DNA from: Sinotaia quadrata
Taxonomy: Eukaryota; Mollusca; Gastropoda; Architaenioglossa; Viviparidae
DNA: 64,000 nt
Reading direction: 5' to 3'
NCBI GenBank assembly: GCA_028829895.1
Contig: CM054182.1
Location: 62,535,879-62,599,878, forward strand
How positions within the stretch are numbered: the stretch's first letter is position 1; the number at the start of each line of letters is the position of its first letter. This document shows positions 29,453 through 42,541 of this stretch, one piece after another. Position numbers and translations under genes: made by a program. Under the pieces are notes generated by a model. The model ran no database searches. It saw only the letters and a program-made list of their open reading frames with translations, and was not told where the DNA came from.

Positions 29453-31451
29453 CTCCATCCATCATCTACTTCATATAACATGCTGTTTGAGAGACTTCAT
29501 GTACTGTATGGGAGACTTCGGGTAACGTGCTGTCTTGGAGACTTCACACAATGCTGTGTGAAATTGTGAAGAGAAACATCTCTGATGCGGTCCACCAGAG
29601 AAGAGACAAGAGCCATCATAAAAATTGTGTTTTCATCTATCTGAGTGTGCAAAATGTATCTTTATTAGTCAGCTTTCTCACTATTTTAATATTCAAATTA
29701 TATATATAATATACATTACAAATTTAATGTTATGAGATTAAAAATTAACCTGCAGACTTGACGACGAAAATAATTAAAATAAATTCATGCACAAAGACCC
29801 GTGGGGTTCAGTGGTTAGTACCAAGATTAATTTTAACAATTATTACATGCGAAAGATGTTGACAAAGGAAATGTTAGAAAATAAATTCATAAGCATACAA
29901 GTATGCGTCTTGTAAGAGACGTATTTACATAGTTATCTCGTTTTGTTTTACTGAGACACACAATGACAGACAGAGATATTGACGTGCTAACAGACTCGCG
30001 TAGACTGACATTTAGTTACAGAGAGATATATCGTATCACCACTACCGTTGCTTGTGCAATAAATACCAATGTACACTAGCTTGATAAATATGACGTTAAA
30101 CGTGATTATCTTATGATATTAAATATAGTTGTCTTGAGCACGAATATCTAATCCTTCAGCAATCTTGGCTACCATAAGTGTCATATATGCTATCTTAAGT
30201 GCCTCGTGATAACGAATCTTCAGACATTATCTCTTATCTATCACTGTGTAATTAATTTGCAGACATCAGGTTCTACGTGTCACTGTGAAATAATTTATTG
30301 TCTGAATTCTGCTACTGTCTTCTTAGTTTCCTAAATCAACAAACATGTCTGTCTCACTAAAATAAACCTATTGACAATGCTAGCCCGCCTTTGAAAATTA
30401 GGCTTGCGACAAATACTCTTGCTTAGCTGCAGGGGCTGGTAAAATAATTTTCCAACAGGGAAAGAGTGGGCAGGTAAAATAATTGTCGGACAGGCAAAAA
30501 ACGTGGACAGGTCAAAATAATTGTCGGACAGGGAGAAAATATAACTCACCTGGTGCGACGGGACAGATTAACAAAATGAGCAGTGTCTTGTTAATAATTT
30601 ATACGTAGAAAAATAATGTTTAGCCTATAATATAAAGATATTTAAGTACTTTTCTAACCTTATTCAAACGTCAATATTAGAGCTGTTTATCACATCGTAC
30701 ATCCGTTAGTATTAGAGAATGCTATTAACATTGTACAACCATTGGGTATTATTGCACCAAATGAAAGCGGAGGAGGGGGGAGGGGAGGGAGAGACAGTTC
30801 TATCATTCTACTGAGCATGTTCTGGAAAGTCAAAGAGACGAAAACCGGATTTACTTTGTAAATAAAAGATTGTCCCGGTCACACGATCGCCTCAAGAGAG
30901 ACAACTGGTTGTGGGGGGTGGGGGGTTACTGCTTTGTGGTATACAACTGAATAAATGTTTGTTTTCTTATTAGACATGTTTGGTGAGAGTTCTAAGAGAA
31001 AATTTGGGCTAGGTACCTAAAACTTCCAATTTGGGGGTCAACAAATACTTCAGACAGCCTGGGATAAGTAAATTTCTTGCACTCTGCTTAATAATTATGA
31101 GCTTCTATTTACTGTAAAGTTCACTTAATCAATTCAGTCTATGATCTGGCTTTATTGACTAAAGTCTCATAGTCTACTCCTGGAGATGATTCAATAAATT
31201 AAGCTCTTAATAAAATTACAGTTTGGGGATATGCTTTTTTTTAAAAAAAGATCTTTCTATTTTAATTTCAGTGATAATACAGGTGTGGGTAATAAGAATT
31301 TAACGAACTTAGCAGACTGAAAACGGTCAAGAGGCAATATTTCGATTTCAGAGTTATGAATCTACTATTTACAAAAATTTAAGAGAGTAGGGGTGGGAGG
31401 ATGCGCGCGTGCACCTTCGTATGTGTATGTGTCTGTATGGGTTTGCGTGGA

Positions 31452-31483
<32 letters not shown>

Positions 31484-34400
31484 TGAGTTTGTGAGAGAGA
31501 GAGAGGAAGGAACAGGTAGAAGGATACAGAGATGGAAAAAAAACCAGTCACAGGAAGTCAGAGAGAGAGAGAGAGTCTAAAACAAAATAGGACAGCTAGA
31601 AAGGTGATCAGAAAAAGAGAGGAAGTAAAAATGAGTCAGACAGAAAAAAATTATTCACAATCAAAAGAAAAGGGAACCAAAGAAAGAAAAGAAGAGTCTT
31701 GTGGGAGAAATAAATGAGCGAGAGATAGAAAGTAAAGCAAAGCAAAGAATGAAAATGTTGACTAACAGAGAAATTCCACGTGAGATTAGGAGGGACTCCG
31801 AGGGAGCTTCATACGCCAGACCTAAAGGGAGCTAACTGTGTTACTGAAAAAAGGAAAATAAATGAGACGTGTAAACGTTAATTCCTTGTCATTAAAGGCT
31901 GTGAAGTAACAATTTTATTTCTGAAACACAGTGCATGTTCTTATGAATCATATAATACTGTAGTTAGGCTAGTTGTTGTCTGTGAGAAAACAAGTGCAAA
32001 CACCACAGCACAAAATCAGCTCACTATTTTTAACTAATAATTATCTTCAATTATATATATAATTAATCAGTTTATTTTCCCATTTATAGTATGACACTAT
32101 CATAACTTATGGGGAGCATTCCGGCCTAGGTCGATTTCAAGCTGGAGATTGGGGGTGGAGTTGGGAGTTTGGGGAGGGGACTATATCTACTCCGTGATGT
32201 TTGTTCTGTCTCATGTTTGTTTTTCTTATTTTAATTTTTATGTACTTATTATTGTCAGCTGTTGGATTTTGATGGGTGATTTCGTTTATAAATTTGTCTG
32301 TTATTTATTTTAATTGGTTGAAGTTTTGTTAGTTAGGCGGTCCTCCCAATCATTACTTTATGTGGCTAGGCCTTAAACTTTGTCAAGCTTTGGACTGTGG
32401 GGCGGTAGTCCAGTCATTTAACTTCCCACCACTTGTCATCTATTTTATGTTGGGGGGCTTCGGACCGCTTAAAAATAGCAGAGGATATATTAATGTGGGA
32501 ACAATAGTCGATGTATACTTTGATCCAGTCCTTGAAATCATCCTCTAGAATCTAGATATTGTAGAAACAGTTTTAACGTGGTCGGGGAAGTAGTTTATGT
32601 TAAATTTTCTAGTGTTCTGTTTCTGGAAATAATCGAGTATTTTGTAATAAGAAGGAAAAGGCAAAAATCATAAATATCATAATCCAAGTCCTTCTGTCGT
32701 GTCTCGAAAATATACAAATGTAATCATGCTTACTACTGTGTTTGTGTAGTGGTGGGTTACTTTGCTGGATGGTTAGATGGTCAGACGGAAAAACTGATGA
32801 GTAGAGAAGGGTGGGGGGGGGGCTGTATTTAGATAGGTGCAACTATCAAGTACAAGTACAATAACTGTAGTACTGGTCGAAATCATGCTCTGTATTTTGT
32901 TTAAGTATAATTTTACAAATGTACTTGTAGCTGGCGAATTCTTATGACACGATTTTATAAAATTAAGGGAGCAAATTATTTGCCGCATTATAATGGCTGC
33001 TGTAAGATCACGTGAAGAACCCTGTAGAATGTAGTACACTAAGAGCGACAACTTTTCCCATTATAGACCTGTTCCTCTTTGTTGACTTACCTCCCTCTCT
33101 ATCGCTTACTTCCGGCAGTTGACAAACGAGCGAGCGAGTGGAGAGGTTATTGTTGGTAATGCTGTTAGTCTATTATTAATGGGGCATACTTTTACAAAAT
33201 GGGAATTACAATGACAACAAGCTGGCGACAATTATATATTTGTATAATGTCTTTATTCATCAGTTCAAACAAGAGTTTCACATAACGAAACAAATAAAAT
33301 ATTTTATTTAAATGAAAATATACAATTTATTCAAAACCTGTGGAGCACCAGTTTCACACAAATAAAAATGTCACATCCAGTTTACACCAAGCTCTCACAG
33401 AGGTCTTCGTTCAAATACCAAGGGAAGGAAAAAAAGGGATTTGTGGAATTTATAAAATGTAAAGTCTAAGTGGAATGCAACTGGTTCCCTCACCTCGTTC
33501 CATGCTCTAGGACTGGTTATGGCATATTAACTGAATAAATTGTGAGAGAAAGAAAACACCCAGCCTGTATAACTACATCATGTAATGGATAGAAAGCAAC
33601 ATGAAATAAACAATGTGATTTTGTGCAAAATATTTAAAGAACATTCAAAGGAAATGTTAATGGGGTATAAATAACTTCAGTGTTCAGGAAAAAATCGTTA
33701 AAAAGTTGTATAATAATTTAAATATACTAAATTTAGTGTGAAAAAAGTTAAGATTGCAAAAACACATCAGTTGCAAAAAAAGTGCAAGCATTATCAGTTA
33801 TGTAAAAAAAAAAATAAGTTCAAGTAAAAAATAAAGAAAAAGTTAAAATTTGACAAATAAATTAAGCTTATAATTATTAAGATAATATAATTTCAAAGTA
33901 CACAATACAATATATAGCTTATGCAGTCACAAACTCTTGTAAACAAAATGTAAACATGCTATTAATTATGTATATATAACGCTTTTTGTAAGACTTGTCC
34001 GTAACAATTTGGTAAACATTATACTCAAATGTATAAAATAGGTAAGCATTCAAATATTTACACATCATATTAGATTACCCCCAGCTTCAAACCAAACCCC
34101 AAGGATAGCAACAAATGATATCAACTAATCCAGTGTTGTGGACGGACCACAATACAATGACATGTTGGTTGAGACGTTTAATCACACTTGTCTTAAAAAT
34201 ATGATGAATGTCAGAGACAAACTAAGTACGGATAAACATTTTTTTAAAATCTGTTGTCGTTTTAAGGGAAAAATATGTGCAGATGCCTCTGATTATCTTC
34301 AGTCTGGATTTGCTGTGTATAGCATAAACAAATAGTAAACAGGTAATTTTTACATTCAAAATAAATATATATAAGTTTAAAGTAAAAACTTGTGACTTAT

Positions 34401-36600
34401 GAAGAAACTGGTACTAAAAGTACTCCATTAAGATGTAATATAAAACTTGAGAGACAAATCCCAACATCCACAATGCGTAGAAAACCATGAATTTATATCT
34501 TAACTTAATATGGCATATAATCTTGTCAACAACAAAATAGATGCAGTTAACCATGATATGTTGGTATAAAATTAGTATCTAAAAAACATGACATGAAATT
34601 ATAAATACATTAAGGTAATTACAGTAAATGCATTCATTAAAGATACTTATATACTATGAAAGTACATCTTATGACCCACAAAAAAAGAGAAATATTTGGC
34701 CACAATATATGACAATGTCATTTCTCTATGCAAAATTATGAACCAGCTATATATATATATATATAGTGACCAGTTGTGTTTTGGCTCTCAAAGAGTATTC
34801 CAAACATTTATATATTTTAAAAAATTGGAAAATTAGTCAGATCCACATGGAAACATGAAAATGTTGAATAATTAGATCTATCACTGACTGAGACCAGAAA
34901 AACTAAATTATCTATCACTATAAAAAGGCGAAATTCAAAAATAAAACAACAGAAAATACATTTTTCAAATATTGTGATATGATATGTTCAAACCTTCATG
35001 AAAAGTTGTCAACATTTCATTTATGCTTCCTAAAGTTTAAATATGGATTCCTCATCATGAATTTAAATACATTTCTTCTTGGTCACTGTTTGGAGATAAT
35101 CTAAATTGTACTATTGTATATTTTTATAACCATCTCTAAATTCAGATGTGAATACAAATGTAATATATAACATAAAAAGTAAATACACGTATTTACTATT
35201 TATTTACTTAATAAACATATTCTAATGTCAAGTTTATAAAAAAAAACTTTCTTGTGCATCAAGAGCTTATTATTAACTATTACTGTTTATTATGCACATC
35301 ATGACATACATATCCTTGTGTTTGCTTTGACCAGCAAATGATCAGTGAGGTGTAAACAACACCAATGACACACACTATCCTGGATTATTTATTCAAAAAC
35401 AATAGAAAACAAAACACAAATGAACAAAGACTGCCAGTAATTGACAGTTTAACTACTGGAAATATCATCACAGATGTCATCTAGGAGCACAAGTAACAGA
35501 CAACTGTCATTGTTTTGCAGAAGCTTGCTGCTTGTTAGCAAAAGTTACAAATTGCATTTGTCAAGAACAGCAGTCTCATTGTACCTTTGTTGGATTTTTG
35601 AACTATACACTTGTAAATTCATTTCATTTATTATATTGCTCTTCTGCAAAAACATGTTTGCTATATAAGGATAGTTTGCTTGTGGACTAATTTTTTTTTT
35701 ATCAGACCTGCCTACCCTCCTTCTCAGCAGACTTATAGGATCAATGATCCAAAACTGAAAGATTTTTATGAAAAGCGGAAGATTCTCTGCAGAATCTGGC
35801 ATTTTAATAGAAATATCAATAATATAAAAAATAAATGCAGTATAATAACAAATAATTTTAATTTTTGTAAATGAACTTACCAATATTATAATGATTTATG
35901 TCAAGCACAACATCTGTCTATGATTTGTTAATTTTTTTGTTGTTGTCTAGTCTCCATTGAATGTCAGCACGAGCCAAAGGTAAATTATTGAAGCTATCAA
36001 ATGGACCATAGTTGCTTCAGTCCCTCTGATTTGTAACTGAAACTCATCTGTTTCAGAATCTTTTGGCTGATAAAAGGTTGTAAGCTGCCTTTCTCCTTGC
36101 ATGAAGTCGCATTGCTTTTATGCGATGTGGTTTCAAGAGGTCTAATGACATTGTGCAGTCCACCATATGAAATTTTAAAGTCTAAATCTGCAGACTGTGC
36201 AGAAAACAAAGGTTTCTCCTTTTCTTAAGAGAATTACACTTTCTGTGATAGCCTGCTCAGTATGTTTGTTCATAGTGCTTTTTTTCTCACTTGTGGTTTA
36301 TTCACATCTTGATTTTCTTCTGAAAGCCTCTCTAATTCTTTTTTTTAAACTCATTCTCAACAATATCGCACTCTGTGTCCGCCCTGTTTTATTTTACAAA
36401 GAGCCGATTTATGGACGTTTTGTAGGCGCTAAATTTGAAACATCTTCCGAACACAGAGTGCATTTTGACATATACGAATGGTCAACCGGAGAAGCAAACT
36501 ACCAATGGCTAGCAGTCTGTCATAAGGCGGCTGGAGCCTGCTAGTATTTTACATAATGACTATCATTGACCGATATAGGCGGCTGGCCAACATAGAGCAG

Positions 36601-36842
36601 GTGATTATATATGAGACAAGCAGGATTTTTGTCCTGTCATAACTGATTGGAAAATTATTGAAAATGATAATGAAAGTACAAAATCAGCAGAAGATTAGAG
36701 GTAAGACCGGGAGATTCTTATTGTGATTATATATGAGACAAGCAGGATTTTTGTCCTGTCATAACTGATTGGAAAATTATTGAAAATGATAATGAAAGTA
36801 CAAAATAAGCAGAAGATTAGAGGTAAGACCGGGAGATTCTTC
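36601..36842. repeat. 122-bp tandem duplication
   Basis: GTGATTATATATGAGACAAG begins copies at 36601 and 36723. They differ at only a few bases. Confidence 0.93.
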
Positions 36843-39800
36843 CACTCAAAATGGAAGATAGGCAGGTCTGTGTTATATTATTTTTTTTTAAATTAGATGT
36901 TTTATCAGCTCTCCTTTATTATTATCATTACTAGAGAAAATATGGTGGGGATGGGCGAGATGGGAAGGCAAAACCAAACAACAATTAAGACAATGACCAA
37001 ACTAGACCAGTGCAGCATTCACCTTAAGTACTGAGTGAGTAAATAAAAATGGTGAAGTTTGTCTGCTTAACACCAATATTCTACAAGAGCGATAGGGATA
37101 ATGGAATTAGAAGGAAAATATTATGAGACAGTGATGATGCTCAAAGAATATCAAATAAGGAAAAATGCGCTCATCTGTAAATCTGAAATGTAGAACTAAA
37201 AAAGTTAAAATATCTATTGCCTGAGTTTCTAATGAATATGCATGGATCAATGATACCAACATATCAGTATGATGCACTTCATCATGTACTTTTGACAATA
37301 TAATTAGGTAGTCCCACTCATTTTTTTCTACTTGATATTTTACAAATGTTTTATGCTCAAAATGTGTGTTCTGATGAAATAAGGTTGTACAGAAAAAATT
37401 ATGATGATAGCTATAATACTTTTTGAGATATTGTCATTTTAGTGTCGTAATTTGTGATCAACATTTTTTAGACATAACGAATGTGCAGTTTGTCAAGTTC
37501 AGTACAAGTAAAATATAAACCACACTGATCAACAGTCCAACATTTTAAATTAACATAATCACAGACAACAAGAAAAACCAGACATAATGCAGAATCGAAA
37601 TTAAAGTTTCTTATAAATTACGACGGAAAACGAGCTTTTGTTTCATAAAATTGCTTACAAAACGCAACAAACTGGAATATTCATGGCATCATAGCATAAT
37701 CAACTGATGAACAAAGTATATCCAGAATGCATATTATTAAATCATTTGCTATGTAGTTAATGCCTATTTTTTTCCAAAGGCATAGCAATAACAGTGAAGA
37801 AATTATTTGATGCTGAAAATGGCCATTTCAACTAATTTTAACCAAAAAAGAGCAGTAACCAAGTGTTATAGGGAAAACGTAAAAAAGCAAATTGTCATAT
37901 CTCTAAAACTATACAACATACAGAGCTGGTTCACATATCAAAATGATCAGTAAATTGTGATCTATCTAAATATATAAAGTTAAGTTATGTTTAATCATTT
38001 ATTTAATTTACATTTTTAGTTTTATTATAAAATTTCTATTTACGAAGAAAATGAAAATGGATAAATTGTCATATCTCTGAAACTATACATAACACAGTTA
38101 TGGTTCACCTATTAAAATGACCAGCAAGATGTTATACATGTAACTAAACAAAAGATTTGTTCAGCATTTTGTTTGTTTTAATATTTTATAATACAAAATT
38201 TAATATTTAAAATCTTAAAACCGTATTAAAACTGCTTGATTGGTATAAAAGCACTCTATATCTCTATATGTATCAAAGATACATAAAGATGTTGAACCCA
38301 TACCATTGCTAATTATATCACTACACACACACACACACACTAAAAAATACAAATCATATCATTTTATTCTGAAGGTTTGACAAGGTCTTAAATCACTGAA
38401 ACTTGTGAAAGTGTGCATGAAAAATTTATTCTTAAATTAAAAGTGCTCTGCATACATGTACTTGATTTAAAGAAATATTAACATATTTATATAATTATAA
38501 TGTAGGTTATGAATAAAAGATCATTCCATTTAATTGTTTTATTTATTTCAAATAATGAATATGCACAATAACACAGTGACACACATACAATAAGCTTCAT
38601 GTGGTAACAAAATATATATTTAAATTAATATTAATTCTTGAAAAGAGGTAATGTATTTAATCCCAGTAACTTCATATTGATAGAGAAAGTAATATACCAA
38701 TAATATCCAATACATAATTTTATAAATAGAAAATTCTAGCAAAACTCTAAAATCAGCAGCTGGCCAGGTTCTTCCTTTGGTTATCTCCATTGTTAAGCCC
38801 CATTTAAAAACAAACTTGGCATTCACATCATCACAGTCTATGCTATCACACCACTTCAAAATATTCTTATTTCTATACTGCTCCATCAATATTATTTTGC
38901 ATTGTGAACTTCTAAAGCCTCATTAATCATAAATCCATTATCATAACAAACAGCAACATCTTTGTTTGTAAATCCACCATCTTCTTTCAGTCTCTTTGGT
39001 GGTTGGCTACTTGGAAAGTTATCTACATTAGTTGTTCTTGCCACTTCAGTTTCATCTAAGCTACTACCTGCATTTACAACAGGTCAGCACATGCACAATC
39101 AGATACTGGAGAGCCTTCTAGCAAATATTTGCACAAATTATTTTTTCAACAAGAGTGTTGATGTCTTTACCTTTTATTTTTATATTCAGACTTTTAGCAC
39201 CCAAATCAGCCTTGTACCTATGATTACTATGAAGTACTACTAGTGCTAGCTTTATTTAAAGTCTGAAGCTCTTTGCAAACACTTTCATTCATAGACAAAG
39301 CAAGAATAATTTGACTATATTGTTTTAAATGAAAAGTTTAAAGAACAGTGCACTGCTTGTGTTTTTAGTGATTCTGTATTTTATGTTATTGCATTTTTGA
39401 GAGATGGGCAAAACTGAACAAGCCACTCATTCAGACAGCAATCTTTCAAACTTAATTTCTTGGCAAAACTTTGAAGTAGTCAAATCAGATTATCAGAAAC
39501 TTCATAAACAGCTGTTAATAAATAACATACTTCAACAGCATCTCCTGACTAATCAGTCATAACCCTGAAGATAAGCTAGTGTACTGCTCATCAGCTAAAA
39601 AATATATTCCACAAATGTTCAACCCTTAAAATTTCTTCATGCAAACAAGTATGCTGTAAATAGGATAACTATTAGCTGCATACTTTTAATAACTTGCTTT
39701 TAATGTAAAGAAAAAAGAATACATTGCTTACCAGCTAAAAGAGTGAAAGGACCAAACAATATTTAAATATTACTCTTTAAAATAAAATAAAGTAAAACAT

Positions 39801-41024
39801 GAAGAAATATTAAGTTAGCTATAAGATTAAGAACAAATGTACAACAGCCTGCTGTCTTTATTATTAAAAAACGAAACAACAACCTTTTAAGTTAGCTATT
39901 TCTCCATTTATGTAGAAGTGTAAAGAAATTACAAGTCAGGGGAGGGGGGGACCACCCCCCCCAAAAGAGATTTTTTACACTGTAAAACGATGTTCAAATA
40001 AGAAACAAAATGGGAAAAGAATTTTTTTTAATATAAGCAAAAACGAAATAATAAACTAAATATTAAGTTTGTGTTACAGTACACAGAACGCTTGAAAGAA
40101 CTGAAATATTTCAGAGCGATGTTTTTCTACAATTTTAGCATCTAGAGTTATCTTTTCTTGTTGAAATTAACGATGATTTAAAACTATTTTTTCTACATAA
40201 TAAAATTGTCACCCATACCTAAAATTAAATGAGCAAATAAAACAATATTCACAAATATGATCTGCGTCTTTAAAACGAAATATTTCAAGAAAATAGTATA
40301 TTTTCACATATTTGCAAGTCACTCCGAGATCGGCATATATTTGAACGAGTTAATTCGGAAACTGTCAATAATTCTACTTCAGTACTTGAAAAATAATAAT
40401 AATATGCTTACAAAAAAATCAAGAAAATTAAAATAAACTTTAATAAGCACTCACAAATAGATCTGACCGATAAATGGTTTCAACTGATCGTATAGGGCAG
40501 AATAATCAGCGTTAGCGTCGGTACACCGTGTCTCAGAAATGAAAGCCTTGACTGTGGCGTGAATTGAGAAAGACGCGACGGGGTTTTCAATTTAGCAAGA
40601 ACCGCATGGACTAATAATCCCGTATTGTGTCATGTTTTTAGAAAGAGGTTGAAATGCTGAATAAAATGATATGTTTTCCTAGTTTTTGTGAAAAATATAT
40701 GATCCCAAAAATTTGTCTCAAATTTTTAACTTAAAATTTTTTTGGTGTTATTCCTAACATACAATATGGAAAAATATATGAGTGTATAGAGTTATCTCTC
40801 TTCTTTTTAATGGACCAATCAGAATTTCGCCAACCTATCCATACGTTTCTTGCCGAAAAGTTAAAGTATAGTACCGAAAAACGCGAATTTTACTTTTTCG
40901 GCCGTGAGGCGCCCGATGAGAAATTTTCGACGTAACCCTAAGGTACTTTCGTCAAAGTTTATGGATACAATAATAAAGTTTAGATGAAAAGCAAGAATAT
41001 ACTTTAAAAGATGAAAGATAGCTC

Positions 41025-41030
41025 TTTATT
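41025..41030 (-). terminator. Candidate poly(A) signal for the UNC93-like gene
   Basis: AATAAA on the minus strand, about 305 bp after the stop codon at 41335. Other AATAAA matches exist further downstream in this AT-rich sequence. Confidence 0.35.
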
Positions 41031-41334
41031 TTTTATATAAACATCGTTAGTCCAGGTTTAGTGTGAAGAAAACTGCTGTGAGTCAAAGTTCAGTGAATTT
41101 GCGTGCAAAAGAGCGTTTGACCCCAATAAAACAGCGACGGTGGGACTACCTAATATAATCCAAGAAAATGATTTGAGTGTTTTGGCACAATTTGAACACA
41201 TATCCACCAATTTAAGATACAAGTAGGCCTATCTACCTACCTATATTACTACCGAATCCTATTCATTCTTTGTTAATAACTGTTCTTGAATTTTGCAAAG
41301 AGTTTCCAAAATGATAGCAACAACCAATTTTCAT

Positions 41335-41570
41335 TCAACATGTATTATTCAGAGCCATGGCAGAAGAACGTTGCTCTCGCTTTATGAGGACTTCGGCGCA
41401 GACATAGCCAAAGACAACGATGACTAGAATGCTGATCATGATGTAGATTTTGATTGCCATGCAAAAGAAAGTGGAATACGCCATGGTAATGGCACCGCCA
41501 AGTCCCTGGGCAATTCGCAGTCCAGTGAATGCTTCCTCATAGTGGTCTGGGAAAACTGAACCCATTAAAC
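41335..41570 (-). CDS. UNC93-like terminal coding exon
   Basis: The acceptor CAACAG|GT at 41571/41570 completes AGT (Ser). It encodes LMGSVFPDHYEEAFTGLRIA, then AITMAYSTFFCMAIKIYIMI and a last TM, ending KREQRSSAMALNNTC and TGA at 41337-41335. Confidence 0.92.
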
Positions 41571-42503
41571 CTGTTGATTAGCAAGATCAACAGTTAAATG
41601 TGAGGTATGAAGATTACATAATAATCAATAACAAGTTATATTCTTGAGTGCTAAGAAAACAATAACAATAAATAAATGTAACATGCTAACAGTAGGTACT
41701 GGCAGCTAAAAATTATATTAATGAGTAACTGCTTAAAATATTTTTTTAAAGAAAATACAAGAAAAGCAAAAAAAGCGTAAGTGATTATCTTCATTGTTTA
41801 CTGAGATATAAGATTCAGTCCATCGATAAAAATCCAAACTTAGTAAAAGCTAAAATAGCTCTGCTGTCACTTTCGGTTTTATTATGACCCTACCAATACC
41901 TCTCTGGAAAGCAAATCTGAATATAAACATGAAAAAGATATTAAATAGTATATGTGGGTTCATTTCCAACTAGATTCCACCAAAAATTTTAATCAAATTA
42001 TACTCTATAAAATTAACTGCACAATTGTGGATCAAGACCCAAATCTGTGACCTTTGGATCTTGAGTACTTACTATTGGCATTAACATTCCAGATGCCATC
42101 TGCAAAACCCCAGAGGCCAGTGATAAAAAACAGAGGAATGGTAGAGCTAGCCTTCGGTGGCCAATGGAGCATGAACAACAGCATAGCAAGATTTAATACG
42201 GCTGCTGCACAACACATCAAACACAGAACTATTTAAAAGGATTGCTGCACAACACATCAAACACAGAACTATTTAAAAGGATTGCTGCATGATACATCAA
42301 ACACAAAACTGTTTAATACAGCTGCTGCATGAAACATCAAGCGTAAAACTGAGCAACATATTTACAAAGTAAAGGCGGGGACAGGGATGGGGTGAGGAAA
42401 AGAGAGGAAATGGTGTGGTGGGGTAAGATGCTGGAGAACAGAATGAGGCAGAAATAATTTATTTCATTTATATAAGTAAACAAAAACTACATTCACAAAC
42501 ACC

Positions 42504-42541
<38 letters not shown>

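Larger units (their letters stand above)
27931..33200. other. Largely non-coding intergenic region
   Basis: Apart from the small features listed, I see no exon. A 3-copy degenerate repeat of about 40 bp (GGACAGG, AAAATAATTGTCGGACAGG) lies at 30437-30540. A purine-rich (GA)n region lies at 31462-31720, and G runs lie near 30770-30790 and 32808-32822. Confidence 0.5.
33201..41334. other. Long AT-rich region downstream of the UNC93-like gene
   Basis: Eight kb with almost no minisatellites, in contrast to the rest of the window. It contains a 122-bp tandem duplication (36601-36842), two diverged copies of a TCATATCTCTRAAACTATAC segment (about 37890 and 38065), a short CA tract (38325-38340) and a G/C-run inverted repeat (39944-39962). 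An AATAAA on the minus strand (41030-41025) is the nearest poly(A) signal after the UNC93 stop; another lies at about 33254. A long 3' UTR is possible but unproven. Confidence 0.4.

Noticed and set aside
29800..29825. GGTTCAGTGGTTAGTACC resembling a tRNA/SINE A box
   Set aside because: No B box or cloverleaf follows; not enough to call a SINE or tRNA.
36197..36544. 115-codon plus-strand frame
   Set aside because: No family resemblance or splice context; Phe/Leu/Ile-rich start reflects AT content.
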